Assembly: GCF_009708005.2 (NCBI RefSeq)
Contig: NZ_CP052757.1
Span: forward strand, 1,860,001 to 1,924,000
From: Cellulosimicrobium protaetiae
GTDB taxonomy: Bacteria; Actinomycetota; Actinomycetes; Actinomycetales; Cellulomonadaceae
Reading direction: 5' to 3'
Length of the DNA stretch: 64,000 nucleotides
Shown: positions 38,525-48,462 of the stretch, piece after piece
Numbering within the stretch: position 1 is the first letter of the stretch
Layout of the letters: the number at the start of each line of letters is the position of its first letter
The notes under the pieces: model-generated
Database searches by the model: none
Told to the model about the DNA's origin: nothing
Seen by the model: only the letters and a program-made list of their open reading frames with translations
Program-made: the position numbers and the translations under genes

Positions 38525-39445
38525 TCAGAGCAGCGTCGCGCCCCACGTGACCTCGTGCGAGGCGCCCGGTGCGAGCCGGACGAGGCGCTCGCCGGTGCGG
38601 AACGCGTCCGCGATGCAGCTCATCGGCTCGGCGGCGACGCCGGACCGGCGGAACGCGACGTCCCCGACGTGGTCGCCCGTGCACACCTGCCACGTGTCCA
38701 TCGAGCCGTCCATCCAGACGGCGGCCGTCCGGCCGTCGGGGGCCCCGAGCCGCATCCAGGACAGGCCGTCGGCGTCGCGCAGCACGTCGACGTAGGCGTC
38801 GTCCAGGTCGACGCCCGCGAGCAGGCGCGGCTCGCGCAGGTCGAAGCTCCCCGCGGCGGGCTCGGTGCCCGTGGGCAGCAGCCGGTCGTCGGTCGTGACG
38901 CGGGTCGCGGCGTCCAGGCGCAGCGTGCACTCGTCGAGGTTCGCGCCGTCCGCCGAGAGCCACGGGTGGAAGCCGATGCCGTACGGCGCGGTCGCGACGC
39001 CGACGTTCGTCGTGCGCACGTGGACGCGCAGCCCCGCGTCGTCGAGCGAGTAGGTCACGCGCGTCACGAGGTCGAACGGGTAGCCGGGTGACGGCGGCAG
39101 GTGCAGCTCGAGCGTCGCGTACGAGGCCTCGTGCTCGACGACGACCCAGCGCTGCCAGCAGGTGAGCCCGTGCAGCGCGGTGGAGCGGCCGGGCTCCGAC
39201 ACGGGCACCTGGTACGCCGTGCCGTCCACCTCGTACGCGCCGTCGCGCAGCCGGTTGGGCCAGGGGAGCAGCACGGCCCCGTTGAACGCGGGCGCGACCT
39301 CGTCCTCGGCGAACGGGGTGAAGACGGGCCGGTCGCCGACCGCGTACTCGCGCACGGCCGCTCCCACCTCGGTGATCGTCGCTGCGTGCTCGCCGTGGGC
39401 GATGCGGACCTGGGTCCCCGAGGGGGCATGGGTGTTCACGCTCAC
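38525..39445 (-). CDS. Aldose 1-epimerase family protein
   Basis: A 306-residue galactose-mutarotase-fold protein. Marks: L-L-P-W-P-N-R-L-R-D-G, H-G-L-T-C-W-Q-R-W and G-I-G-F-H-P-W-L, the region holding family active-site histidines. It interconverts sugar anomers; substrate unknown. GTG 39445 starts at the conserved region and the long upstream frame is antisense to the aldo/keto reductase. It is divergent from that gene. Confidence 0.88.
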   Translation of the reverse strand: MSVNTHAPSGTQVRIAHGEHAATITEVGAAVREYAVGDRPVFTPFAEDEVAPAFNGAVLLPWPNRLRDGAYEVDGTAYQVPVSEPGRSTALHGLTCWQRWVVVEHEASYATLELHLPPSPGYPFDLVTRVTYSLDDAGLRVHVRTTNVGVATAPYGIGFHPWLSADGANLDECTLRLDAATRVTTDDRLLPTGTEPAAGSFDLREPRLLAGVDLDDAYVDVLRDADGLSWMRLGAPDGRTAAVWMDGSMDTWQVCTGDHVGDVAFRRSGVAAEPMSCIADAFRTGERLVRLAPGASHEVTWGATLL

Positions 39446-39547
39446 ATACGGTACTCGGCGTGCGCGGGTGCGCGATGCGCGCTCGGCAGTCAGACTCGGT
39501 GCCCGGGTGTGTCTCCCGGCGTACCCGACGCAGCACGAGGAGGAACG

Positions 39548-40543
39548 ATGGAACGACAGGTGCTCGGACGCACGGGACGGCTCGTCTCGGTCGTCGGACT
39601 GGGAACCTGGCAGCTCGGCGCCGACTGGGGCGACGTGAGCGAGGACGACGCGCGCGCCGTCCTCGACGCCTCCGCCGCGGCCGGCGTGACGTTCTTCGAC
39701 ACCGCGGACGTCTACGGCGACGGCCGCAGCGAGCAGATCATCGGCGGCTACCTCGCGGACAACCCGGGCCACGCGATCACCGTCGCGACGAAGATGGGGC
39801 GCCGCGAGGCTCAGGACGCGGACAACTACACGCTCGCGAAGTTCCGCGAGTGGACCGACCGGTCGCGCCGCAACCTGCGCACCGACCGTCTCGACCTCGT
39901 TCAGCTCCACTGCCCCCCGACGGCGGTCTACTCGCGCGACGAGGTCTACGACGGCCTCGACACCCTGGTCGCTGAGGGCGCGATCGCGAGCTACGGCGTG
40001 AGCGTCGAGACCGTCGACGAGGCGCTCACCGCGATCGCGCGCCCCGGCGTCGCGACCGTGCAGATCATCCTCAACGCGTTCCGTCTCAAGCCGCTCGACG
40101 CCGTCCTGCCCGCCGCGTCCGCCGCCGGGGTCGGCGTCATCGCTCGCGTGCCGCTCGCGTCCGGCCTGCTGTCCGGGAAGTACACGAAGGACACGACGTT
40201 CGCGGCCGACGACCACCGCACGTACAACCGCGACGGGAGCGCGTTCGACGTCGGCGAGACCTTCTCGGGCGTCGACTTCGAGACCGGCGTCCAGGCGGCC
40301 GGCGAGTTCACCACGCTCGTGCACGACGTCGTCGGGCAGGACCTCACGCCCGCCCAGGTCGCGATCGCGTGGGTCTGGCAGCAGCCCGGCGTGTCCACCG
40401 TGATCCCCGGTGCGCGCAGCGTCGAGCAGGCACGGGCCAACGCCGCGGCCGGGGACGCGGACGTCCTCGGCCCGCTCTTCACCTCGGGTGTGCGCGAGAT
40501 CTACGACGAGCACCTGCGCGCGAAGATCCACGACCGCTGGTGA
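39548..40543 (+). CDS. Aldo/keto reductase
   Basis: A 331-residue NADPH-dependent reductase. It has V-G-L-G-T-W-Q-L-G near 15, F-F-D-T-A-D-V-Y-G near 55 (catalytic Asp and Tyr), K-M-G-R-R near 84, and the cofactor region S-T-V-I-P-G-A-R-S near 285. AGGAGG precedes ATG 39548. Physiological substrate unknown. Confidence 0.92.
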   Translation: MERQVLGRTGRLVSVVGLGTWQLGADWGDVSEDDARAVLDASAAAGVTFFDTADVYGDGRSEQIIGGYLADNPGHAITVATKMGRREAQDADNYTLAKFREWTDRSRRNLRTDRLDLVQLHCPPTAVYSRDEVYDGLDTLVAEGAIASYGVSVETVDEALTAIARPGVATVQIILNAFRLKPLDAVLPAASAAGVGVIARVPLASGLLSGKYTKDTTFAADDHRTYNRDGSAFDVGETFSGVDFETGVQAAGEFTTLVHDVVGQDLTPAQVAIAWVWQQPGVSTVIPGARSVEQARANAAAGDADVLGPLFTSGVREIYDEHLRAKIHDRW

Positions 40544-40549
40544 CCTGCG

Positions 40550-40612
40550 AGATCGGCCCGGACGTCGCCGGATCGACCCCCTGAGGGCGATCTCGGAGGC
40601 CCGGGCCGATCT
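40550..40612. repeat. Inverted array around AGATCGSCCC
   Basis: Perfect 12-bp arms AGATCGGCCCGG (40550-40561) and CCGGGCCGATCT (40601-40612) enclose a second weaker pair of GATC-centred units at about 40571 and 40589. The four units are about 20 bp apart: two forward then two inverted. This sits just after the aldo/keto reductase stop. Confidence 0.75.
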
Positions 40613-40671
40613 GGCGACCGGCCGGCGGTGGACGTCACCGTCGCCCGGGCGACCGTGCCGCACGCACCGAC

Positions 40672-40708
40672 GACGAAGGCCCCCTCCGCGACGGAGGGGG
40701 CCTTCGTC
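40672..40708. terminator. Terminator of kgd
   Basis: 17-bp arms, GACGAAGGCCCCCTCCG and complement, with a three-base loop, 25 bases after the kgd stop on the leftward strand. Confidence 0.85.
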
Positions 40709-40732
40709 AGGTCAGGGCCGGAGGCCCGGACG

Positions 40733-43700
40733 TCAGCGGGCGAACGCCTGCTCCAGGAGCACGGCCTGCTGGGCCTGGTGCTTCTTCGCCGTGCCGGCCG
40801 CGGTCGACGCCGACGCCGGGCGCGAGACGACGCTCACGCGCGGCAGGTCCTCGGGCAGGTTGATGTGCACGAACGACCAGGCGCCCTGGTTCTCGGGCTC
40901 GTCCTGGACCCACACGACCTCGGCGCCCGGGTACTTCGCGAGCTCGGCCCGGATGCCGTCGACGTCGAGCGGGTAGAGCTGCTCGAGGCGGACGAGCGCC
41001 ACGCCCTCGTCGCCGCGCTTGGTGCGCTCGGCGAGGAGGTCGTAGTACACACGGCCCGTGCTGAGCAGCACGCGGTCGACCTTCGCCGGGTCGGCCGTCG
41101 CGTCCGCGATGACGGGCTGGAACGTGCCGGTCGTGAAGTCCTCCACGCTCGACGCGGCGGCCTTGAGACGCAGCAGCTGCTTCGGCGTGAAGACGACGAG
41201 CGGACGCCGCGGGCGCGCGTACGCCTGCTGGCGCAGCAGGTGGAAGTACGACGCGGGCGTCGACGGCTGCGCGACCGTCATGTTGTCCTCGGCGGCCAAC
41301 TGGAGGAACCGCTCGATGCGCGCGGACGAGTGGTCCGGCCCCTGGCCCTCGTAGCCGTGGGGGAGGAGCATGACGACCGAGGAGTACTGGCCCCACTTCT
41401 GCTCGGCGGACGAGATGAACTCGTCGATCACCGTCTGGGCGCCGTTGACGAAGTCGCCGAACTGCGCCTCCCACAGCACGAGCGCGTCGGGGCGCTCGAC
41501 GGAGTAGCCGTACTCGAACCCGAGCGCGGCGTACTCCGACAGCGACGAGTCGTAGACCCAGAACTTGGCCTGGTCCGCCGACAGGTACAGCAGCGGCGTC
41601 CACTCGGCGCCCGTCTCGCGGTCGTGCAGGACGGCGTGGCGCTGCACGAACGTGCCGCGGCGCGAGTCCTGACCGGCGAGGCGCACCGGGGTGCCCTCCG
41701 CGAGGAGCGAGCCGAACGCGGCGAGCTCGCCGAAGCCCCAGTCGATGCCGCCCTCGACGGACATCTGCCGGCGCTTCTCGAGGAGCTGCGCGAGCTTGGG
41801 GTGGACGGTGAAGCCCTCCGGCGGCGCGACGTGCACCTGGCCGACGCGCTCGAGGACCGAGCGGTCGATCGCCGTCTTCCAGCCGACCATCGTGCCGGCG
41901 TCCTCGAGCTGGGACTCCGGGCGCTCGAGGCCGGCGACCGGCTCGCGGTCGGCGGCGGGCGTGAAGCCGCCCTCCTTGGTCTCCGTGAAGACCCGCTCGA
42001 GCTGGGCCTGGTAGTCCTGGAGGACGTGCTCGGCCTCCTCGAGCGTGATGTCGCCGCGCGCGACGAGGTTCTCGGTGTAGAGCTTGCGCACCGAGCGCTT
42101 GGCCTCGATGAGGTTGTACATGAGCGGCTGCGTCATCGAGGGGTCGTCGCCCTCGTTGTGACCGCGGCGGCGGTAGCAGATCAGGTCGATGATCACGTCG
42201 CGGTCGAACTGCTCGCGGAACGCGAAGGCCAGCTCCGCGACGCGCACGCACGCCTCGGGGTCGTCGCCGTTCACGTGGAAGATCGGGACCTGGTAGCCCT
42301 TGGCGACGTCGGTCGCGTACGTCGTCGAGCGGGACGACGACGGACCGGTCGTGAACCCGACCTGGTTGTTGATGATGACGTGCACGGTGCCGCCCGTGCG
42401 GTACCCGCGCAGCTGCGCGAGGTTGAGCACCTCGGGCACGACGCCCTGGCCTGCGAAGGCCGCGTCGCCGTGGATGAGGATCGGCAGGACGGAGAAGCCG
42501 TCGCCGCCGAGGTCGATGCGGTCCTGCTTGGCGCGCACGATGCCCTCGAGCACCGGGTCGACCGCCTCGAGGTGGGACGGGTTGGCCGCGAGGTAGACCT
42601 TCGTCGTCGCCCCGCTCTCCGCGGTGAAGACGCCCTCGGTGCCGAGGTGGTACTTCACGTCGCCCGAGCCCTGCACGCTCTTCGGGTCGAGGTTGCCCTC
42701 GAACTCCGCGAAGATCTGCGCGTAGCTCTTGCCCGCGATGTTGGCGAGCACGTTGAGGCGGCCACGGTGGGCCATGCCGATGCCGACCTCGTCGAGGCCG
42801 TTCTCCGCCGCCTTCGACAGGATGGCGTCGAGCAGCGGGATCACCGACTCGCCGCCCTCGAGCGAGAAGCGCTTCTGCCCGACGAACTTCGTCTGGAGGA
42901 ACGTCTCGAACGCCTCGGCCGAGTTGAGGCGGCGCAGGATGCGGAGCTGGTCCTCGCGCGGCGTGCGGGCGTAGCCCGACTCGAGCCGCTCCTGGAGCCA
43001 CTTGCGCTGCGTGCGGTCGGCCAGATGCATGTACTCCACGCCGACGGTGCGGCAGTAGGAGTCGCGCAGCAGGCCGAGGATGTCGCGCAGCGAGGACTTC
43101 GACTTCCCGCCGAACCCGCCCGTGGGGAACGTCCGGTCCAGGTCCCACAGCGTCATGCCGTGGTTCTGGATGTCCAGGTCGCCGTGCTTGCGCTGGCGGT
43201 ACGCGAGCGGGTCGGTGTCCGCCATGAGGTGGCCGCGGGACCGGTAGGAGTGGATGAGCTCCGCGATCTTCGCGGGCTTGGCCGCCTCGATCTCGGCGTC
43301 CGTCGTGTTGTCGCGGACCCAGCGCACCGGCTCGTACGGGATGCGCAGCGCGGCGAACACGCGGTCGTAGAAGCCGTCCTCGCCGAGGAGCTTCTGCGAC
43401 AGGATCCGCAGGAACTCGCCCGACTGCGCGCCCTGGATGATGCGGTGGTCGTAGGTCGACGTGATCGTCAGGACCTTCGAGATGCCCAGGCGCGCGAGGC
43501 GCTCGGTCGAGGCCCCAGCGAACTCGGCGGGGTAGTCCATCGCGCCGACGCCGATGATCGTGCCCTGGCCGGCCATGAGGCGCGGGACCGAGTGCACGGT
43601 GCCGATGCCACCCGGGTTGGTCAGCGAGATCGTCGTCCCGGCGAAGTCGTCGACGCCGAGCTTGCTCCCGCGCGCCCGGCGCACGAGGTCCTCGTAGGCC

Positions 43701-44587
43701 GCCCAGAACTGGGCGAAGTCCATCGTCTCGGCCTTCTTGATGCTCGGCACGAGGAGCTGGCGCGACCCGTCCGGCTTGGCCAGGTCGATCGCGAGACCGA
43801 AGTTGACGTGCGCGGGCTGGTTCACCGCGGGCTTGCCGTCGAGCTGCGCGTAGCTCGCGTTCATCACCGGCATGTCGCTCAGCGCCTCGACGAGCGCGAA
43901 CCCGATGAGGTGCGTGAACGAGATCTTGCCGCCGCGGCCGCGCGCGAGGTGGTTGTTGATGACGATGCGGTTGTCGACCATGAGCTTGGCCGGCACCGCG
44001 CGCACCGACGTCGCCGTCGGCACCTGGATGCTGGCCTCCATGTTCGTCACGACGCGCGCGGCGGGGCCACGGAGCTTCTGCACGTCGTCCGCGGCGGCCT
44101 CGGCCTCGGCCACCGGGGCGCCCGCGACCTTGCGCGCCGGCACCTGGGCGTACGGCGCGGTGGCCGGCTGCGCGGTCGCGACGGGACGCGTCGCCCGCAC
44201 GGCCTCGGCGGCCGCGTTCACCTCGGGGTCGGCGGGGAGCTTCGGGGGCTTGACGCGCTGCGCCGCCTCGGCCGCGGCGGACCCGTCCGTCGCGGCGGCG
44301 GGCGCGGCGGGTGCCGGCGCGGCCGGTGCCGTGGGCGCCGGGGCGGCGGACGCGGCACCGTTCACCGGCGCCGCGGGGGCGTCGGCCGCGGGGGCGGACT
44401 CGGCGCGCTCCGCCGGGCGGTAGTCCTCGAAGAAGTCCCACCACGCGGGGTCCACCGCGTTCTTGTCCTGGAGGTACTGCTCGTAGAGCTCGTCGACCAG
44501 CCACTCGTTCGCTCCGAACACGGAGCTTGCGTCGCTGATCGCCTCTGACTCAGCCTTCGGGGACACGCGAGGATCGCCCACTTTCAC
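40733..44587 (-). CDS. kgd: Multifunctional 2-oxoglutarate decarboxylase/dehydrogenase (Kgd)
   Basis: A 1284-residue actinobacterial E1/E2 fusion. The N-terminal E1o segment has [10 protein letters not shown]; after an Ala/Pro linker comes a succinyltransferase domain (about 110-340) with [11 protein letters not shown] and the catalytic Y-D-H-R-I-I-Q-G. No lipoyl domain is present. The thiamine-diphosphate E1 domain follows with [23 protein letters not shown] and N-N-Q-V-G-F-T-T. It runs the 2-oxoglutarate to succinyl-CoA step of the TCA cycle with partner E2/E3. GTG 44587 has no clear ribosome site; GTG 44566 (V-S-P-K-A-E-S) is an alternative start. Confidence 0.96.
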   Translation of the reverse strand: MKVGDPRVSPKAESEAISDASSVFGANEWLVDELYEQYLQDKNAVDPAWWDFFEDYRPAERAESAPAADAPAAPVNGAASAAPAPTAPAAPAPAAPAAATDGSAAAEAAQRVKPPKLPADPEVNAAAEAVRATRPVATAQPATAPYAQVPARKVAGAPVAEAEAAADDVQKLRGPAARVVTNMEASIQVPTATSVRAVPAKLMVDNRIVINNHLARGRGGKISFTHLIGFALVEALSDMPVMNASYAQLDGKPAVNQPAHVNFGLAIDLAKPDGSRQLLVPSIKKAETMDFAQFWAAYEDLVRRARGSKLGVDDFAGTTISLTNPGGIGTVHSVPRLMAGQGTIIGVGAMDYPAEFAGASTERLARLGISKVLTITSTYDHRIIQGAQSGEFLRILSQKLLGEDGFYDRVFAALRIPYEPVRWVRDNTTDAEIEAAKPAKIAELIHSYRSRGHLMADTDPLAYRQRKHGDLDIQNHGMTLWDLDRTFPTGGFGGKSKSSLRDILGLLRDSYCRTVGVEYMHLADRTQRKWLQERLESGYARTPREDQLRILRRLNSAEAFETFLQTKFVGQKRFSLEGGESVIPLLDAILSKAAENGLDEVGIGMAHRGRLNVLANIAGKSYAQIFAEFEGNLDPKSVQGSGDVKYHLGTEGVFTAESGATTKVYLAANPSHLEAVDPVLEGIVRAKQDRIDLGGDGFSVLPILIHGDAAFAGQGVVPEVLNLAQLRGYRTGGTVHVIINNQVGFTTGPSSSRSTTYATDVAKGYQVPIFHVNGDDPEACVRVAELAFAFREQFDRDVIIDLICYRRRGHNEGDDPSMTQPLMYNLIEAKRSVRKLYTENLVARGDITLEEAEHVLQDYQAQLERVFTETKEGGFTPAADREPVAGLERPESQLEDAGTMVGWKTAIDRSVLERVGQVHVAPPEGFTVHPKLAQLLEKRRQMSVEGGIDWGFGELAAFGSLLAEGTPVRLAGQDSRRGTFVQRHAVLHDRETGAEWTPLLYLSADQAKFWVYDSSLSEYAALGFEYGYSVERPDALVLWEAQFGDFVNGAQTVIDEFISSAEQKWGQYSSVVMLLPHGYEGQGPDHSSARIERFLQLAAEDNMTVAQPSTPASYFHLLRQQAYARPRRPLVVFTPKQLLRLKAAASSVEDFTTGTFQPVIADATADPAKVDRVLLSTGRVYYDLLAERTKRGDEGVALVRLEQLYPLDVDGIRAELAKYPGAEVVWVQDEPENQGAWSFVHINLPEDLPRVSVVSRPASASTAAGTAKKHQAQQAVLLEQAFAR

Positions 44588-44854
44588 ACAGGTCGCTGTC
44601 GGTCACGGTCTGCGAGCGACGAACGCACGCGAGAGCGAGGCGTCCGACGTCGGCACAGACCCGGTCCGGATCCCGGACCACTCCAGCGTAGGCCCTCGGC
44701 GACGGCCCAGCGGGCCGCGCGGGGCGTTCCGTCCCCGCCTGTTCGCGGGTTCTTCACGCCACGTCTGGGCAAGGCAAACGCGACGCCACGCATCGATGGT
44801 CGGAGGGCAAGATCGCGGAATTCCACGCCATACCGAGGTATCCGACCGTCGCGG

Positions 44855-44870
44855 TGTGACGGATCTCACG
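44855..44870. promoter_or_regulatory. CRP/GlxR-type binding site
   Basis: TGTGA-cggatc-TCACG matches the TGTGA-N6-TCACA consensus at 9 of 10 positions. It lies about 160-170 bp upstream of the candidate kgd -10. GlxR/CRP control of TCA-cycle genes is known in corynebacteria; here it is inference. Confidence 0.55.
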
Positions 44871-44879
44871 CGGGATGGT

Positions 44880-44905
44880 GCGGTTCCCGGCCCGCCGGGA
44901 ACCGC
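44880..44905. terminator. Terminator of the histidine kinase gene
   Basis: Perfect 11-bp stem GCGGTTCCCGG / CCGGGAACCGC with a four-base loop, directly after the kinase stop on the leftward strand. Confidence 0.8.
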
Positions 44906-44910
44906 GACAC

Positions 44911-46119
44911 TCACGAGGCCTCTGCGTGCCCGGTCCCGTCGTCGGTACCGGGTCCCGGAAGGTCGGGCAGGGCGTCGGGGTGCGCCGGGAGCGTGACCCG
45001 CATCGTGGCGCCGCGGCGCGAGTCGGCCACCTCGATCCGTCCACCGTGGAGGTCGACCGCCCACCGGACGATCGCCAGGCCGATCCCCGTCCCGCCCGTC
45101 GACCCTCCGGTCGTCGTGTGGGTGCCCGTCGCGCTGGCCCGCGCGAAGCGCTCGAAGATGCGCTCCCGGTCCTCCTTCGCGATCCCCGGACCCTCGTCCA
45201 CGATCTCGAGCACGACGTCGTCGTCCACGGGGTAGGCCTCGAGCCGGATCTCGCCGCCCTGCGGGCTGTGGCGGATCGCGTTCTGCAGCAGGTTCGTCAC
45301 GACCTGGTGCAGGCGCTCCCGGTCCGCCTCGAGCACGAGGTCCGGCGGCGTCACGTCGACGACGTAGCGCAGCTGCTTCCCGGCCTCGACCATCGACACG
45401 CCCTCGGCGTTCTCCTCGAGGAAGTCGCCGACGTCGATCTCGGTGATGTTGAGGGCGGCCGCCCCGGCCTCGATGCGCGAGAGGTCCAGGAGGTAGGAGA
45501 CGAGCCGCGTGAGCCGCTCGGTCTGCGCCAGCGCCATCTCCATCGTCGCGGGCGTCGGGGGCGTCACGCCGTCGACGACGTTCTCGAGCTGCGCCTGGAG
45601 CGCCGCGACGGGGGTCCGGAGCTCGTGCGAGACGTTCGCGATGAGCTCGCGTCGCACCTGGTCGCTCGTCGCGAGGTCCTCCGCCATGACGTTGAACGCG
45701 ACCGCGAGCTGGCCCACCTCGTCGCGGCTCGTCGCGCGCACGCGGCGGGTGTAGTCGCCGTCGGCCATCGCGCGCGCCGCCGCGGTCATCTCGCGCAGCG
45801 GGGACGTCATGCCGCGCGCGAGGAGCTGGGTGAGCAGCAGCGACAGGACGATCGCGAGCGGGAACGTGCGGGACGGGCCGAGCTGGTTCTGCAGCCCGAT
45901 CCACGTGATGAGCACCGCCAGCGTCACGGTCGCCGCGACGAGCACGCCCAGCTTGATCTTCAGCGAGCGGAACGAGTCGAGCGGCCGGACGTCGGGCAGG
46001 TGCGGGCGGATCGCGTGCGCCCGGTGGACGCCGTTGCGCCCCGGTGCCGGGTTCGTCGGCCCGACCGCGGGCCGGGCCGGGCCCGCGCCGTCGGCAGGGT
46101 CGGCGGGGGAGGGGGTCAT
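44911..46119 (-). CDS. Sensor histidine kinase (MprB/PhoR-like)
   Basis: A 402-residue kinase. Two membrane helices (about 55-75 and 85-105) with almost no extracytoplasmic loop between them, then HAMP, H-box A-N-V-S-H-E-L-R-T-P near 182, N-box L-L-Q-N-A-I-R-H-S, and G-T-G-I-G-L-A-I. The very short loop suggests sensing within the membrane or from a partner protein. ATG 46119 overlaps the regulator stop (ATGA). Confidence 0.9.
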   Translation of the reverse strand: MTPSPADPADGAGPARPAVGPTNPAPGRNGVHRAHAIRPHLPDVRPLDSFRSLKIKLGVLVAATVTLAVLITWIGLQNQLGPSRTFPLAIVLSLLLTQLLARGMTSPLREMTAAARAMADGDYTRRVRATSRDEVGQLAVAFNVMAEDLATSDQVRRELIANVSHELRTPVAALQAQLENVVDGVTPPTPATMEMALAQTERLTRLVSYLLDLSRIEAGAAALNITEIDVGDFLEENAEGVSMVEAGKQLRYVVDVTPPDLVLEADRERLHQVVTNLLQNAIRHSPQGGEIRLEAYPVDDDVVLEIVDEGPGIAKEDRERIFERFARASATGTHTTTGGSTGGTGIGLAIVRWAVDLHGGRIEVADSRRGATMRVTLPAHPDALPDLPGPGTDDGTGHAEAS

Positions 46120-46919
46120 CCGGCGGGCGGCTCGAACGCGTAGCCGACGCCGTGCACCGTGCGGATGAGGTCGGCGCCGAGCTTGCGGCGCAGCGCCTTG
46201 ATGTGCGAGTCGACGGTGCGCGTCCCGCTCGCGTCGGCCCAGTCCCACACCTCCGCGAGGAGCCGCTCACGCGTGAGCACGGTCTTGGGCGAGCTCGCCA
46301 GCATGACGAGGAGCTCGAACTCGGTGGGCGTGAGGTGGACCTCCTCGCCCGCGCGGTAGACGCGGCGCTGGGCCTTGTCGATCGTCACGTCGCCCACCGT
46401 CATCGGCGGGTCGGACGGTGCGGTGCTCGCGGCCTGCGTGGCGCGGTCGACCCGGCGCAGGAGCGCCTTGATGCGCGCGACCAGCTCGCGCATCGAGAAC
46501 GGCTTCGTCATGTAGTCGTCGGCGCCCACGCCGAGGCCGATGAGCATGTCGGTCTCGTCGTCGCGCGCGGTGAGCATGAGGATCGGGACGGGCTGCTCCG
46601 CCTGGATGCGCCGGGTCACCTCGAGGCCGTCGATGCCGGGCAGCATGACGTCGAGCACGATGACGTCCGGGCGCAGCCGGGTCGCGGCGTCGACCCCCGA
46701 GAGACCGTCGCGCGCGACCTCGACGCGCCAGCCCTCTGCGCTCAGCCGCTGCGCGATCGCGGTCGCGATGGCCGGCTCGTCCTCGACGACGAGCACCGTG
46801 GCCGCCTGCTGCGGGGTCCCGCCGGTCAACGGCGCCGTCGTGGGCACGGGCCCGCGGCCCGGGACGGGACCGGCGCCCGCGCCGGTCGGTGATGCGCTCG
46901 CTGCCCTCGGATCTGCCAT
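46116..46919 (-). CDS. OmpR-family response regulator (PhoP/MprA-like)
   Basis: A 267-residue regulator with a 40-residue disordered Ala/Pro/Gly N-terminus before the receiver domain. It has V-E-D-E-P, phospho-acceptor in V-I-V-L-D-V-M-L-P-G, and Y-M-T-K-P-F. The winged helix has H-L-T-P-T-E-F-E-L-L and T-V-D-S-H-I-K-A-L-R-R-K. ATG 46919 has no visible ribosome site; GTG 46937 would add six residues. Confidence 0.9.
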   Translation of the reverse strand: MADPRAASASPTGAGAGPVPGRGPVPTTAPLTGGTPQQAATVLVVEDEPAIATAIAQRLSAEGWRVEVARDGLSGVDAATRLRPDVIVLDVMLPGIDGLEVTRRIQAEQPVPILMLTARDDETDMLIGLGVGADDYMTKPFSMRELVARIKALLRRVDRATQAASTAPSDPPMTVGDVTIDKAQRRVYRAGEEVHLTPTEFELLVMLASSPKTVLTRERLLAEVWDWADASGTRTVDSHIKALRRKLGADLIRTVHGVGYAFEPPAG

Positions 46920-47085
46920 GGCTACAGCGTGGCACACGTCGGTCCAGGTCGGCCGGATTTCGGGACCGCGTGGAAGGCGTGCGTCCCCGGTCGTCGAGGG
47001 TCGTCCGCCCAGGCGTCCCGCCCGGTGCGGGCGCTAGCATCGTCGGCACGATGAAGAGCACCTCCCGATATCGGTGGAGCACCTC

Positions 47086-48462
47086 GTGGTAGGCGACTGG
47101 GTCATGGTCGCGCTCGGGGTGCTCCTCACCGCAGGTACCGCCGTCTTCGTGGCCAGCGAGTTCTCCCTGGTCACGATCGACCCCGCCGTCCTCCCCGCCA
47201 CGGACGACCCCGAGCAGGAGGGCGACGGACGCGGCTCCCCGTCGTCCCGAGCCGCCCCCCGGGCCGACCGCCGCGACCGCAGCGTCCGGGCCGGCCTCAA
47301 GCACCTGTCGACCGAGCTCTCGTCGGCGCAGGTGGGCATCACGCTCACGACCATCCTCCTCGGCTACACCGCCCAGCCCGCGCTGCTCTCGCTGTTCGGG
47401 GCCGGTCTGCGCGGGACGGCGCTCGGACAGGCGGCGTCCGCGGTGCTCGCCGGGGTCCTCGCCCTCCTCGTCGTGAACCTCGTCTCGATGCTCTTCGGCG
47501 AGCTCATCCCCAAGAACTTCGCGCTCAGCGCCCCGTACGCGACCGCACGGCAGGTCGTGCCGGTGCAGCGCCAGTTCACCAAGCTGTTCCGCCCCGTGAT
47601 CGCGGTGCTGAACGGCTCGGCCAACGCGATCCTGCGCCGGGTCGGCGTCGAGCCGCGCGAGGAGCTGTCCGGGGCACGCTCCGCGTCGGAGCTCGCGGCC
47701 CTGGTCCGACGCTCGGCCCAGGAGGGCACGCTCGACGTGTCCGTCGCGACGCTCCTCACCAACTCCATCGAGCTCGACGAGCTCAGCGCGGTCGACGTCA
47801 TGACGGACCGGATGCGGATGGTCGTCGTCGACCGGGACGCGACCGCCGCGGACGTCGTGGACGCCGCGCGCCGGACCGGGCACTCCCGGTTCCCCGTCAT
47901 CGGCGAGGACCGGGACGACGTCGTGGGGCTGGTCCACCTGCGCCGCGCCGTCGCGGTCCCGTTCGACCGCCGCGAGGACGTGCCGGCGGCCGCCCTGATG
48001 GTCGAGGCGCCCCGGGTCCCCGAGACCGTGCGTCTCGGCCCGCTGCTCGTCGAGCTGCGGGGCTTCGGGCTCCAGATGGCGGTCGTCGTGGACGAGTACG
48101 GCGGCACGTCGGGCGTCGTGACGCTCGAGGACGTCGTCGAGGAGCTCGTGGGGGACGTGGCGGACGAGCACGACCCGCGGCGCTCCGGCGCGGCGCGGCG
48201 CGCGGACGGTTCGTGGCTCGTGCCCGGCGTGATGCGGCCCGACGAGCTCACCGAGGTGACGGGGCTCCGTGCCCCGGAGGACGGCGCGTACGAGACGCTC
48301 GGCGGCCTCGTCATGGCGCGGCTCGGGCGGGTGCCGGAGCCGGGCGACGAGGTCGTCGCGGGCGACGGTCGCGACCGCGTCGTGCTGCGCGTCGAGGCGA
48401 TGGAGGGGCGGCGGGTCGAGCGGCTCTCGGTCCGCGCGACCCCGGTGGAGGTGGGGTCGTGA
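47086..48462 (+). CDS. CNNM/CBS-domain transporter (hemolysin family) 1
   Basis: A 458-residue protein. The CNNM/DUF21 membrane domain (about 1-190) contains S-S-A-Q-V-G-I-T-L-T-T-I-L-L-G-Y and F-G-E-L-I-P-K-N. Two CBS domains follow (about 210-330) with V-V-D-E-Y-G-G-T-S-G-V-V-T-L-E-D, then a C-terminal CorC_HlyC domain. An Asp/Arg-rich insert sits inside the first membrane segment pair (about 38-70). GGAG six bases before GTG 47086 favours this start over GTG 47074. CNNM proteins move or sense Mg2+/Co2+. Confidence 0.9.
   Translation: MVGDWVMVALGVLLTAGTAVFVASEFSLVTIDPAVLPATDDPEQEGDGRGSPSSRAAPRADRRDRSVRAGLKHLSTELSSAQVGITLTTILLGYTAQPALLSLFGAGLRGTALGQAASAVLAGVLALLVVNLVSMLFGELIPKNFALSAPYATARQVVPVQRQFTKLFRPVIAVLNGSANAILRRVGVEPREELSGARSASELAALVRRSAQEGTLDVSVATLLTNSIELDELSAVDVMTDRMRMVVVDRDATAADVVDAARRTGHSRFPVIGEDRDDVVGLVHLRRAVAVPFDRREDVPAAALMVEAPRVPETVRLGPLLVELRGFGLQMAVVVDEYGGTSGVVTLEDVVEELVGDVADEHDPRRSGAARRADGSWLVPGVMRPDELTEVTGLRAPEDGAYETLGGLVMARLGRVPEPGDEVVAGDGRDRVVLRVEAMEGRRVERLSVRATPVEVGS

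Larger units (their letters stand above)
44588..44910. other. Intergenic region kgd to histidine kinase
   Basis: 323 bp without a gene. From the kgd side it holds a GGTCCGG hairpin near 44662-44678, a TACGCT -10 candidate at 44690-44685 on the leftward strand, the palindrome ATACC-ga-GGTAT at 44830-44841, a CRP-type site at 44855-44870 and the kinase terminator at 44880-44905. Confidence 0.7.

Noticed and set aside
40707-44504. 1265-codon open frame antisense in phase to kgd
   Set aside because: Same strand but another frame of kgd; composition is low-complexity Arg/Gly/Ala and Kgd motifs are all in the other frame.
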